A model generated the notes under the pieces. That model had not been told where the DNA came from. It worked only from the letters and a program-made list of their open reading frames with translations, and did not search any database. Made by a program: the position numbers and the translations under genes. Shown here in pieces: positions 41,223-49,330 of a DNA stretch of 64,000 bases. Source of the stretch: UBA877 sp034436335 (GTDB lineage: Bacteria > Chloroflexota > Anaerolineae > Anaerolineales > Villigracilaceae); contig DAOTVO010000016.1 in the NCBI GenBank assembly GCA_034436335.1, forward strand, positions 1 through 64,000, given 5' to 3'. The stretch's first letter is position 1; each line of letters opens with the position of its first letter.

Positions 41223-41226
41223 CTGA

Positions 41227-42429
41227 CTACAAAGTGGAACTTGCTTTTTCGTTGCCGGGCGGGGCATGCCAGACGTTCAGGCACATTGTGAATGTGCTTC
41301 CTTTGCCGGGTGTGCTTTCGACGGTCAATTGACCTTTATGCTGCTCGATGACTTGCTTGGTAATAGCCAGCCCGATGCCGAGACCCTCGAAAAGAACGTC
41401 GCCGGACTTGTCGAGGTGGTAGAAGCGGTCGAAGATGCGCGATAGTTGGCTTGCTTCGATGCCAATTCCTTCGTCTTTGACCGAAACGAAAACCTGCTCT
41501 CCTTTGCAGCGCAAACGGATTTCCACATTGCCGCCATTGGGGCTGAACTTGATGGCGTTGTCTACCAGCGCGGTCAGAGCGCGTTCCAGGTTTTGCGGGT
41601 CGCCCATCACCGGCGGCAGGAACAGGTCGGGCTTGACGTGCAGTTTGACGCGCGCAGCCTCCGCTTTTTCTTCATAGCGGGCGGCGATTCGGCGTGCAAT
41701 GTCCACAATGTTGACGGCCTCGAATTGTTCGAGGATGAGTTCCATCTCTTGCACGAACAGAATGTCGTTAACCAGGTTGGCGATTTGTTGAACGTTTCTG
41801 GCGATTGTGTCAAAGACTTCCTGCTTTTTCTCTTCGGGGATAAGCCCCTTCTGCAGCATTTGCAGGTAGCCGTTGGCAGCGGTGAGCGGCGTTCGCAATT
41901 GGTGGGAGATGTTGGTGAGAAACTCCCGCCGCGCGGCTTCCATCTCGGCCATTTTTTGATACGCCTCGGCCAGTTCGCTGGCGCGCAGACGCAGGTCGTC
42001 AATGGCCATCTCGTCATTTTCGCGCAGGCGGCTGCTGATTTCGCGCACCATGGCCAGGGAGATGCTGGAACTGTTGCGCAGGACGCGGTTGAAGGCCTCC
42101 TTGCGGATCTCGAGGGCGATGAGCGGCGTCAGCGTGCGCACCGTGGCGGCGCGCGGCGCGTTGTGAATGAGCGCCATTTCTCCAAAAAAGTCTCCTGCCC
42201 TCAATGTTTTTAGCAGCCGCTTCTCGATGTTGTTGATGACCTTGGTTACCTCCACCTCGCCTTCGAGGATGATGTAGAAAGTATCCTCCACTTCGTTCTC
42301 ACGGCAGAGGGTGGTATTGGGCGGGTAATTTTTCAATTGGCTGTTGTTGATCAACTCGGCCACTTCACCGGGTGTAATGCCGGGGAAGGCGCGCGGGATG
42401 ATCTTGCTGGGGGTGCGGGTGGTGGTCAT
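41227..42429 (-). CDS. Histidine kinase with an N-terminal cyclic-nucleotide-binding domain
   Basis: 400 residues. Residues 20-125 form a CRP-like cNMP-binding domain (EDTFYIILEGEVEVTK, GDFFGEMALIHNAPRAATVRT). Residues 130-165 are a linker coiled coil. HisKA follows with the H box FLTNISHQLRTPL (His about 172), then HATPase with the N box DNAIKFSPNGG, DEGIGI and GLGIGLAI. No membrane segment, so it is a cytoplasmic sensor kinase, perhaps tuned by cAMP, c-di-GMP or a redox ligand. No response regulator is adjacent; the orphan receiver at 31370 is one candidate. Confidence 0.92.
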   Translation of the reverse strand: MTTTRTPSKIIPRAFPGITPGEVAELINNSQLKNYPPNTTLCRENEVEDTFYIILEGEVEVTKVINNIEKRLLKTLRAGDFFGEMALIHNAPRAATVRTLTPLIALEIRKEAFNRVLRNSSSISLAMVREISSRLRENDEMAIDDLRLRASELAEAYQKMAEMEAARREFLTNISHQLRTPLTAANGYLQMLQKGLIPEEKKQEVFDTIARNVQQIANLVNDILFVQEMELILEQFEAVNIVDIARRIAARYEEKAEAARVKLHVKPDLFLPPVMGDPQNLERALTALVDNAIKFSPNGGNVEIRLRCKGEQVFVSVKDEGIGIEASQLSRIFDRFYHLDKSGDVLFEGLGIGLAITKQVIEQHKGQLTVESTPGKGSTFTMCLNVWHAPPGNEKASSTL

Positions 42430-42441
42430 GGGTTATCCTGT

Positions 42442-42621
42442 CTAGGATTCGGGCGGCGGCGCCTGGACTTCCGGCCCGGCACTTTCCTGTTTCTTGCGAA
42501 CATTCAGGAAGGTCAGGATCACCAGGCCCAGGAGGCCGAGGAAGTGCAGGGGGGCTGTCGTGCACAGGTTGGCATACAAATAGAAGTTGATGCCAAACCG
42601 GTCAGCGAGCGGCGTAACGAT
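42442..42621 (-). CDS. Small membrane protein with non-canonical start
   Basis: A 59-residue frame with one hydrophobic helix (APLHFLGLLGLVILTFL, about 24-40) followed by a basic/proline-rich tail. AAAAGGAG lies 8 nt upstream of an ATC codon at 42621; no ATG, GTG or TTG starts this frame there. An ATG at 42628 in another frame encodes only eight residues. Either ATC is used, a +1 shift joins the frames, or a base is missing. It sits between the adenosine-specific kinase and the histidine kinase. Confidence 0.5.
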   Translation of the reverse strand: MVTPLADRFGINFYLYANLCTTAPLHFLGLLGLVILTFLNVRKKQESAGPEVQAPPPES

Positions 42622-42655
42622 GTTGCATTCTCCTTTTTGGAATGGATTCTCGCGG

Positions 42656-43141
42656 TTACGACTTGTAGCCGATCTTTCGCAGGAAGGACTTGCGCCAGGC
42701 AATCTCTTCCTCGTCCTCGACTCCCAGGGGGGAGAAACCGTCCACCACGCCCAGGATGCCGCGTCCCTGCTCGGTCACGGCGACCAGCACCTCGGTCGGG
42801 TTGGCTGTGGCGCAGAAGATGCGGCAGACCTCAGGCACAGCCTGGATGGCTTTCAACACATTGACAGGGTAGAACCCTTCTCCCAGGAAGACGATGAATG
42901 AGTGTCCTGCGCCGATAGCGAGGGCGTTCTTCTGCGCCAGTTCGATGCTGGCTTCGTCGGTGCCGCTGAAGCGCACCAGACGCTTGCCAGATGCTTCGCA
43001 GAAAGCCACGCCGAATTTAATGCCCGGGACGGCATTGACCAACGCCTCGTGTACATCCTCGACGGTTTTTATGAAGTGCGATTGGCCGAGAATGAAGTTG
43101 ATGGTTTCCGGTTTGACGATGGGGACGATTTCGATTTGCAT
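42656..43141 (-). CDS. Adenosine-specific kinase (DUF355 family)
   Basis: 161 residues matching the small family of archaeal and bacterial adenosine-specific kinases. Signatures: NFILGQSHFIKTVEDVHEAL, GIKFGVAFCEASGKRLVR, NALAIGAGHSFIVFLG and IFCATANPTEVLVA. It has been reported to bind AMP/adenosine, though its role in cells is little studied. ATG 43141 follows AAGGAG; the longer frame adds 14 unsupported residues. Confidence 0.88.
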   Translation of the reverse strand: MQIEIVPIVKPETINFILGQSHFIKTVEDVHEALVNAVPGIKFGVAFCEASGKRLVRFSGTDEASIELAQKNALAIGAGHSFIVFLGEGFYPVNVLKAIQAVPEVCRIFCATANPTEVLVAVTEQGRGILGVVDGFSPLGVEDEEEIAWRKSFLRKIGYKS

Positions 43142-43299
43142 AGTCGGCTCCTTTCGATAAGGCTGTTTCAATGATACAAACAAGTATAAAAAATGACAAT
43201 CCCCAGTTCGGGTTTCGTGTCCCTTGAGATTCTCCCCTCTTCTTATTTGCGCTTCTTGTGTTAAACTTGTCCCATCTTGAAATCGAGTGAGGAGCGCCT

Positions 43300-44010
43300 A
43301 TGACAAAGAAAGGTATCAGCAAACGTGAAGCCCGCCGCCGGGAACAGGCCCGCAAGCGCTTACTCAGCCGCATCCTGACCTATGTTCTGCTTGCGCTGGC
43401 GGCAGCGATTATCGTCTGGATTGTTGTCTCGTCGCTTCCGGAGCGCATTCCGAATCCGTCTGTTCCTACACAGGGAGGAGATATTCCGACGCTGATCGGG
43501 ACGAAGCAGTATTCGTCCGCGCCGCCGTTCCTCATTGACGTGAAGAAGCAGTACTTTGCCACGGTCAAGATGGCCAAGGGTGGGGAGTTCGTCATCGAAC
43601 TCTATCCGAAGAAAGCGCCCATCACCGTCAATAGTTTCGTCTTTCTGGCGCGGAACGGTTATTACGACGGGGTGACCTTCCACCGCGTCATCGAGGGTTT
43701 CATGGCCCAAACCGGCGACCCCACCGGCACCGGCATGGGAGGACCTGGCTATCAGTTCGTCAATGAACGCAACGATTTGACTTTCGACAAAGCAGGTGTT
43801 GTGGCGATGGCAAACGCCGGTCCAAACACGAACGGCAGTCAGTTTTTCATCACCTTTGGCGCGGTGAATTTGCAGGAGAGCGATTACACCATCTTTGGAC
43901 AAGTTATTGAGGGGATGGATGTGGTTAACAACATTACTCCCCGAGACCCCAATTCAAATCCCGATTATTTGGGGGATGTGATTGAGAGCATCACGATTAT
44001 AGAAAAGTAA
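43300..44010 (+). CDS. Membrane-anchored peptidyl-prolyl cis-trans isomerase (cyclophilin)
   Basis: 236 residues. A basic N-terminus (SKREARRREQARKRLL) precedes one transmembrane helix (about 26-48), then a linker and a cyclophilin domain (about 85-236). FHRVIEGFMAQTGDPTGTGMGGPG and NGSQFFIT carry the catalytic Arg, Phe, Met and Gln. It would catalyse proline isomerisation outside the membrane, assisting folding of exported proteins. GAGGAG precedes the ATG. A second, soluble cyclophilin is at 46176-46682. Confidence 0.92.
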   Translation: MTKKGISKREARRREQARKRLLSRILTYVLLALAAAIIVWIVVSSLPERIPNPSVPTQGGDIPTLIGTKQYSSAPPFLIDVKKQYFATVKMAKGGEFVIELYPKKAPITVNSFVFLARNGYYDGVTFHRVIEGFMAQTGDPTGTGMGGPGYQFVNERNDLTFDKAGVVAMANAGPNTNGSQFFITFGAVNLQESDYTIFGQVIEGMDVVNNITPRDPNSNPDYLGDVIESITIIEK

Positions 44011-44037
44011 ATGCTCTGTTGCAAACATACAGGGCCT

Positions 44038-44100
44038 CGTGTCACTGCGAGACGGCGCAGCCGCCGAAGCAGTCTCCAGAACCGAGGAGGAGATTGCCTG
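44038..44100. repeat. GTCACTGCGAG-type repetitive element
   Basis: GTGTCACTGCGAGACGGCGC then AGCCGCCGAAGCAGTCTCC and an echo GGAGGAGATTGC. It resembles the dispersed GTCATTGCGAGC...CGAAGCAATCTC repeats common in several bacterial genomes. The remaining gap to 44183 has no gene. Confidence 0.55.
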
Positions 44101-44183
44101 CCCTGATGTCAGGCCAGTAGTTGGGATTGTTATTCTCTCGCGAAGGTTTTCATTGCTAAGCGCAGACTGCTGAACCCTCTCTG

Positions 44184-45542
44184 TTACTTTCCAAATTCCA
44201 TCAGCACCCGCGCCATGTGTTTGGCGTGCTTGAGGTACAAATCCAGGCGGATATTCTCGTTAGGAGCGTGCACGCGCGAGTCGGGATAACCCAGCCCGGC
44301 GGTGGCCACCGGCAGCCCCAGATCGCGGACGAAGGGGGCGTTTGGCCCGGAACCGCCCGAAAGCGGAACGAGTTTCATCGGCTTGCCATAAACTTCCATC
44401 GCGGTGTCGCAAACCAGTTTGACGAAGGGCGCGTCGGGGTCGGTGCGGGCGGGTGGTTCGCTTCCCAAGACGGTGATCTGAACGTCCGGGAAGCCTTCCG
44501 CGTCCAGGTGGGCGCGCAAGGCGCGGACAACCTCCTCCGGCTCCTGGTCGGGGACGAGGCGGAAATCCACCTTGGCGGAAGCAAAGGCGGGTTGAACGGT
44601 CTTCGAGCCGGGTCCTTGGTAGCCGCTGGTTAATCCGCAGATGGTGCAGGTGGGCGTGAAGACCTCCTCCACGCGCAGGTCCACGCCGTCGGTTAGCCCC
44701 TTGATAAACGACTTGACCCCGTACTGCTCCTTGTAGACTTCGGCGGTCTCCGGCAGGGCAGCCATTAGTTCGATGTCGCGGGCGGACGGGGGCCGAACCT
44801 TGTCGTAATGCCCCGGCAGACGGATGCGTTCGTCGGGACCTTTGAGTGTGGCAAGCGCCCAGACCAGCCGCCAGGCGGCGTTGGGGAAGATCGAGCCGCC
44901 CAGCCCGGAGTGAACGTCAATGCTGGCGGTCTCGACCGATAATTCCACGTAGCAGATGCCGCGCAGGCCGAGGTACTGGACGGGGGTCTCCTCGTGGTCC
45001 ACCGCGCCAAATTCCCAGATGCAGGCATCGGCTTTGAGACGCTCGCGGTTGGCGCGCACGAAGTCGTGCAAGTGGACGCTGGAGGTCTCCTCCTCGCCCT
45101 CGATCACAAATTTGACGCTGCAGGGCAGGTCGCCGAGTTCGGCAAGCAGGGCGTCTATAGCGAACAGGCGGGCGGTGAGATGTCCCTTGTCGTCGCTGAC
45201 GCCGCGCCCGTAGAGTTTGCCATCGCGCAGACTCGGCTCGAAGGGCGGGGTTTCCCACAGGTCGAGCGGTTCGGCGGGCTGGACGTCGTAATGGTTGTAG
45301 AACAGGATGGTTTTGTCGCTCTGTCCTTTGCGCTCGGCGAAGACAACCGGCGCGCCGTCGGTGGGGATGATTTCTACGTCGAAGCCGCGCTTGTGCAGCA
45401 TTTCGGCGGTCAGGGCGGCGCACTCCTGCATGCCCCAGTTCTGCGCGCCGACAGAGGGCTGCGCCACGAAACGCGAGAGTTCGCCGATGGAGTCGTCGAG
45501 GCGGGAGTCGAGATAGTTGTCAATTTTGGAATAATTGGTCAT
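44184..45542 (-). CDS. M20 family dipeptidase
   Basis: 452 residues of the M20A/M20F type. Metal ligands: FYNHYDVQP (His, about 82), GRGVSDDKG (Asp), VIEGEEETSS (Glu-Glu, catalytic base and ligand), DVHSG in the dimerisation domain, and a C-terminal RVHAPNEN (His). It would cleave dipeptides or N-acyl amino acids in the cytoplasm, fitting the amino-acid lifestyle of the island at 47-64 kb. It is the last gene of the udk operon, or transcribed alone. Confidence 0.92.
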   Translation of the reverse strand: MTNYSKIDNYLDSRLDDSIGELSRFVAQPSVGAQNWGMQECAALTAEMLHKRGFDVEIIPTDGAPVVFAERKGQSDKTILFYNHYDVQPAEPLDLWETPPFEPSLRDGKLYGRGVSDDKGHLTARLFAIDALLAELGDLPCSVKFVIEGEEETSSVHLHDFVRANRERLKADACIWEFGAVDHEETPVQYLGLRGICYVELSVETASIDVHSGLGGSIFPNAAWRLVWALATLKGPDERIRLPGHYDKVRPPSARDIELMAALPETAEVYKEQYGVKSFIKGLTDGVDLRVEEVFTPTCTICGLTSGYQGPGSKTVQPAFASAKVDFRLVPDQEPEEVVRALRAHLDAEGFPDVQITVLGSEPPARTDPDAPFVKLVCDTAMEVYGKPMKLVPLSGGSGPNAPFVRDLGLPVATAGLGYPDSRVHAPNENIRLDLYLKHAKHMARVLMEFGK

Positions 45543-45614
45543 GGTAGATCCAAGGGGAAGAGATGAGTAAGAAGCGAGAAGGGAGAAGCAAGAAGCGAGG
45601 AAATAGGAGGCGGC

Positions 45615-46172
45615 TTATTTGAACAACCAGTCTATCGAAAGCGAGCCGGCGTAGGCGATGTAGAGCATCTTGATGAATTGGCCTGGCAGCACCCACAGGA
45701 AGAATTTGTGGAGCGGCATCTTCAACGCCCCGGCGACTACGCCGACCACATCGAAGAACGGATTGGGCAAGGCGGCCAGGAAAAGGATGGCGGGACCTCC
45801 ATACTTCTTCACCCAGGCGGTGATCTTCTCGTAGCGCTTCCAGTTCTCGATGATGGCGCGCCCGCTGAAACCGGCCAGGTAGCCGGAGAGTTCGCCCACC
45901 GCCGCGCCCAGGGCTGCTGCCAGCGCCACGCCGAGGGGATGGAACACGCCGCTCATGGCGAAGACAATTGCCAGCCCCGGCACCGGGACGAGAACGGTGG
46001 CATAGGAGAGAAAGACAATGAGAAAGATGCCGGGGTAGCCTAGGGCAGCAAATTTGCCCATCTGGTCGCGCAGCAGATACGCCGTCACAGTAATGCCGAC
46101 CACGAAGAGCAGAGCGAGAACACGCGCCAGGTTTGCACGCCATGCAGTCTTTGGTGCGGGCGGCCTCTCCAT
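45615..46172 (-). CDS. VTT-domain (SNARE-associated/YqaA-like) membrane protein
   Basis: 185 residues with about five hydrophobic segments. The VTT signature region is GAAVGELSGYLAGFSGR (about 88-104) and the re-entrant ALPNPFFDVVGVVAGAL (about 137-153). The family is membrane-embedded and is implicated in lipid scrambling or undecaprenyl-phosphate flipping. It starts 4 bp from the cyclophilin stop. The short gap downstream (45543-45614) is a purine-rich GAAGCGAGAAGG string. Confidence 0.85.
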   Translation of the reverse strand: MERPPAPKTAWRANLARVLALLFVVGITVTAYLLRDQMGKFAALGYPGIFLIVFLSYATVLVPVPGLAIVFAMSGVFHPLGVALAAALGAAVGELSGYLAGFSGRAIIENWKRYEKITAWVKKYGGPAILFLAALPNPFFDVVGVVAGALKMPLHKFFLWVLPGQFIKMLYIAYAGSLSIDWLFK

Positions 46173-46175
46173 GTA

Positions 46176-46682
46176 CTAGGCTTCGCGGATGGTTACGGAA
46201 AGGATTTTGACGCCGGGATATTCCGGCCGCTGCGGGTCGCGCGGCGGGATGGACATCAGCACATCCATGCCGCCGATGACCTGCCCGAAGACGCTGTGCT
46301 TGCCGTCCAGCCAGGGGGTGGGGACATGGGTGATGAAGAATTGCGAGCCGTTGGTGTTCGGGCCGGCGTTGGCCATGGAGAGACGGCCGGGGCGGTCGTG
46401 TTTGAGTTCGGGGTGGAATTCGTCTGCGAAGCGGTAGCCGGGGCCGCCGGTCCCGCGGCCGGTCGGGTCGCCGCCCTGGGCCATGAAGTCGGCGATGACG
46501 CGGTGGAAGATGACGCCGTCGTAGAAGCCTTCCCGCGCCAGAAAGACGAAGTTGTTGACCGTGCGGGGAGCTTTGTCGGTGAAGAGTTCCAGCACGATGT
46601 CTCCCTTTTCGGTCTTCATCGTGGCGGTGTATTTTTTCTGGGGGTCAATTTGCATGGCGGGCGGGGTGTTCCATTGTTTCAT
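46176..46682 (-). CDS. Soluble cyclophilin peptidyl-prolyl isomerase
   Basis: 168 residues, cyclophilin domain only. FHRVIADFMAQGGDPTGRGTGGPG and NGSQFFITHVPTPWLDGKHSVFGQV include the catalytic Arg and the cyclosporin-pocket residues (Phe, Trp, His). It lacks a signal peptide, so it works in the cytoplasm. It lies between udk and the VTT gene in one minus-strand unit. Confidence 0.95.
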   Translation of the reverse strand: MKQWNTPPAMQIDPQKKYTATMKTEKGDIVLELFTDKAPRTVNNFVFLAREGFYDGVIFHRVIADFMAQGGDPTGRGTGGPGYRFADEFHPELKHDRPGRLSMANAGPNTNGSQFFITHVPTPWLDGKHSVFGQVIGGMDVLMSIPPRDPQRPEYPGVKILSVTIREA

Positions 46683-46727
46683 GGGAAAGTCCTTTCGGGT
46701 GAAGTTAAGCAGGCTGGAAGGCCTGTT

Positions 46728-47345
46728 CTACAATAGCGCCTCGATACGGGCGACGACCATGTCGAGCGCGGCGATATTGAAGCCGCCCTCTGGAATGATG
46801 ACGTCGGCATAGCGTTTGGAAGGCTCGACGAATTCCAGGTGCATCGGGCGGACGGTGGACATGTATTGTTTGATGACCGACTCGACGGTCCGGCTGCGCT
46901 CGGCGATGTCGCGCTCCAGGCGGCGGATGAAACGGATGTCCGAGTCGGTGTCCACGAAAATCTTGACGTCGAACATCTCGCGCAGGGCTTTTTCGGCGAA
47001 GATGAGAATGCCCTCGACGAGAATGACCGGACGCGGGGCGACAGTGTAGGTGCGGTCGGTGCGGCTGTGGGTGGCAAAGTCGTAAATGGGGACTTGTACC
47101 GGCTGGCCCTCTTTGAGTTGAAGGATGTGGTGGATGAGCAGTTCGGTTTCGAGGGAGTTAGGGTGGTCAAAGTTGACTTCGGCGCGCTGGGCGGGGGGCA
47201 ACCCGCTCAAATCTTTGTAGTACGAGTCGTGCTGGAGAAAGGCGATGCGTTCCGGCCCGACGCGCTGGAGAATGGTCTGGGCGACGGTGGTTTTGCCGGA
47301 GCCGGAGCCGCCGGCGATGCCGATGACGAGAGGAGTCTTGTTCAT
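46728..47345 (-). CDS. udk: Uridine kinase
   Basis: 205 residues. Walker A GGSGSGKTTVAQ (residues 11-22), HDSYYKD, NFDHPNSLET for substrate binding, and VEGILIFAEKALRE with RFIRRLERDI in the lid. It phosphorylates uridine or cytidine in pyrimidine salvage. The start codon lies 7 nt after a TATAAT box and has no Shine-Dalgarno sequence, so the mRNA appears leaderless. Confidence 0.95.
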   Translation of the reverse strand: MNKTPLVIGIAGGSGSGKTTVAQTILQRVGPERIAFLQHDSYYKDLSGLPPAQRAEVNFDHPNSLETELLIHHILQLKEGQPVQVPIYDFATHSRTDRTYTVAPRPVILVEGILIFAEKALREMFDVKIFVDTDSDIRFIRRLERDIAERSRTVESVIKQYMSTVRPMHLEFVEPSKRYADVIIPEGGFNIAALDMVVARIEALL

Positions 47346-47352
47346 GGGTGAA

Positions 47353-47358
47353 ATTATA
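47353..47358 (-). promoter_or_regulatory. -10 box for leaderless udk
   Basis: A perfect TATAAT on the minus strand, 7 nt before the udk ATG. The expected start site coincides with the start codon. Confidence 0.5.
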
Positions 47359-47427
47359 CTCCAGGCGAGAGAATGAAAGCGGGAAAAATTTGATTCCGGG
47401 AAAGCCTGACAGCCATGAGGAAATCGG

Positions 47428-47456
47428 TTGACTCTTGGTGAGAGTCACGCTATACT
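47428..47456 (+). promoter_or_regulatory. Promoter and operator of the first Lrp gene
   Basis: TTGACT (47428-47433) and TATACT (47451-47456) have an ideal 17-nt spacer. The spacer holds a dyad TGACTCT-tggtg-AGAGTCA (47429-47447), a good candidate for autoregulation by the Lrp-type product. Confidence 0.7.
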
Positions 47457-47491
47457 GTATTTGTGAAAATCGGAAATAAAAAGAATAAAAT

Positions 47492-47977
47492 ATGTCAAAA
47501 ATTGACAAAATAGACGCAGAAATCGTCAATTTGCTGATGGAAGATGGGCGCATGTCGGCCTCCGAGATGGCGCGCCGCCTGCCGGGGGTCAGTGAGCGCA
47601 TCATCCGCTATCGCATGGAGCGGCTGATTGCCGAGGGCGTGATTCGGGTGACGGCAGTGGTCAACCCGCGCGCCTTGGGCTTGATGGCGAATGCGGATGT
47701 CTGGCTGGAGGTCGAAGCCGATTCGATTCTCTCGGTTGCCCAGCAGGCGGCCAAATTGCCGAACGTCTGCTATGTGGCTTTTTCGATGGGGGAACGGGAT
47801 GTCAGCATTCAGGTGGTGGGACGCACGGCGGAGGAGATTTACCGCTTCGTGACCGAGGTCATCGCGAAAATCCCTGGCGTGCGCAAGACCACCACGACCC
47901 TGGTGCCGGAAGTTTTGATGGATGTCCATCAGTGGCACATCCCGCCGGAACTGGTCGAGACAGCCGAAAACGGCTGA
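47492..47977 (+). CDS. Lrp/AsnC family transcriptional regulator
   Basis: 161 residues. N-terminal winged helix-turn-helix (DAEIVNLLMEDGRMSASEMARRLPGVSERIIRYRMERLI, about 6-45) and a C-terminal RAM/AsnC effector domain (about 65-145). It likely senses an amino acid and controls the aminotransferase-dehydrogenase unit that begins 33 bp downstream. It is clearly similar to the regulator at 52327 and less so to that at 56002. Confidence 0.92.
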   Translation: MSKIDKIDAEIVNLLMEDGRMSASEMARRLPGVSERIIRYRMERLIAEGVIRVTAVVNPRALGLMANADVWLEVEADSILSVAQQAAKLPNVCYVAFSMGERDVSIQVVGRTAEEIYRFVTEVIAKIPGVRKTTTTLVPEVLMDVHQWHIPPELVETAENG

Positions 47978-48010
47978 TTTGGCGCTTTATTTTTTTCGAG
48001 AGGAGGCTGT

Positions 48011-49315
48011 ATGTTCAAAAATTTTTCTAAGAGTCAGGCCTTGCAGCAACGCGCGCAGAAGGTGTTGCCGCTGGGTGTCAACTCGAACTTCCGTTATTGG
48101 GGGGAGGGGATAACGCCGTATATGCAGAAGGCAAAAGGCAGTCATCTCTGGGATGCGGATGGCAACGAGTACATTGACTACCGCATGGCCTTCGGCCCCA
48201 TTATTCTCGGTCACGCTTACGATGAGGTGGACGATAAGGTTGCCGAGGAAATCCGCCGCGGCGCTCTGGCGGCGATGACCACTGAATTAGAAGTTGAGGT
48301 GGCTGAGAAGATTGTGGCCATGTGTCCGGCGGTGGAAATGGTGCGTTTTGCCTGCTCCGGCACTGAGGCGACGATGCATGCTCTCCGCGTCGCCCGCGCT
48401 TATACGGGCCGGGAGTTGATTTTGAAGTTTGAAGGCAATTATCACGGGTTTCACGATTATACGCTTTGGTCCACCTATGCTCCGGCTTCGGCTTACGGAA
48501 ATGCCCGTAGTCCGATTCCTATCCCGTCTTCGTCGGGCATTCCGCGTGTCTTGGGAGAGAAAATCATTACCCTGCCTTTCAACGACTTCGAGGGATTTGA
48601 GCGGATGATGAAATCCTACGGTGAGCAGATTGCCGCGGTCATCACCGAGCCGTGCCAGGGCAATTGCGCCGCCATTGAACCCCTGCCGGGCTTTCTGGAA
48701 CTCATTCGTCGGCGCACGGAGGAATACGGCTGCCTCTTCATCCTTGACGAGGTCAAGACCGGCTTCCGCATTGCCAACGGAGGGGCACAGGAGTATTACA
48801 ACATCCGCCCCGACCTGGCGACCTACGCCAAGGCGCTCGGCAACGGCTACCCGATTGCAGCATTTGGCGGCAAGCGAGAGATTATGTCCATCATCGGGCA
48901 TGGTGTGGCGCAAGGGGGAACGTACACAAATAACAAGCCCGGCGTTGCGGCGGCTTGGGCGACCCTGACCCTCCTCCAGCGGGAGCCGATTCTGCAGACC
49001 ATTGCGCAGCGCGGACGGCGGTTGATGGATGGCTTGAAGAAAATCTTCGACGAGGCCGGAATTCCGGTCGTGATGAACGGTTATCCGGCCATGTTCTCTT
49101 TCGCCATCGGCGTCGAAAAGGTGACTTGTCAGCGCGATTGGAACGAGAGTGACAAAGAGCGTTACCTGCGCCTGGTGGAAGCAGCCATCGAGCGTGGCGT
49201 GATGCCCGACTACGATCCGCGCGAACCGTGGTTCCTGTGCTATTCGCATTCGGAGGCTGATATTGACCGCACGCTGGAGGTCTATGCCGAGGCGGTGAAG
49301 GCAGTGGGAAAGTGA
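48011..49315 (+). CDS. Class III aminotransferase (glutamate-1-semialdehyde-aminomutase-like)
   Basis: 434 residues, PLP-dependent fold type I. FACSGTEATMHALRVARAYTGR (about 115-135) binds the phosphate, FILDEVKTGFR holds the ring aspartate, and YAKALGNGYP carries the Schiff-base lysine (about 278). The overall look is the GSA-AM subgroup, but the context (no haem genes) points to amine transfer on an amino acid. AGGAGG precedes the ATG. It heads the first catabolic unit with the genes at 49331 and 50678. Confidence 0.9.
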   Translation: MFKNFSKSQALQQRAQKVLPLGVNSNFRYWGEGITPYMQKAKGSHLWDADGNEYIDYRMAFGPIILGHAYDEVDDKVAEEIRRGALAAMTTELEVEVAEKIVAMCPAVEMVRFACSGTEATMHALRVARAYTGRELILKFEGNYHGFHDYTLWSTYAPASAYGNARSPIPIPSSSGIPRVLGEKIITLPFNDFEGFERMMKSYGEQIAAVITEPCQGNCAAIEPLPGFLELIRRRTEEYGCLFILDEVKTGFRIANGGAQEYYNIRPDLATYAKALGNGYPIAAFGGKREIMSIIGHGVAQGGTYTNNKPGVAAAWATLTLLQREPILQTIAQRGRRLMDGLKKIFDEAGIPVVMNGYPAMFSFAIGVEKVTCQRDWNESDKERYLRLVEAAIERGVMPDYDPREPWFLCYSHSEADIDRTLEVYAEAVKAVGK

Positions 49316-49330
49316 AAAAAAGGAGTTCTT

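Noticed and set aside
44014..44183. tRNA or small RNA gene in the gap after the cyclophilin gene
   Set aside because: Only a GTCACTGCGAG-type repeat is recognisable; no cloverleaf with a TTCGAATC-like arm could be drawn.
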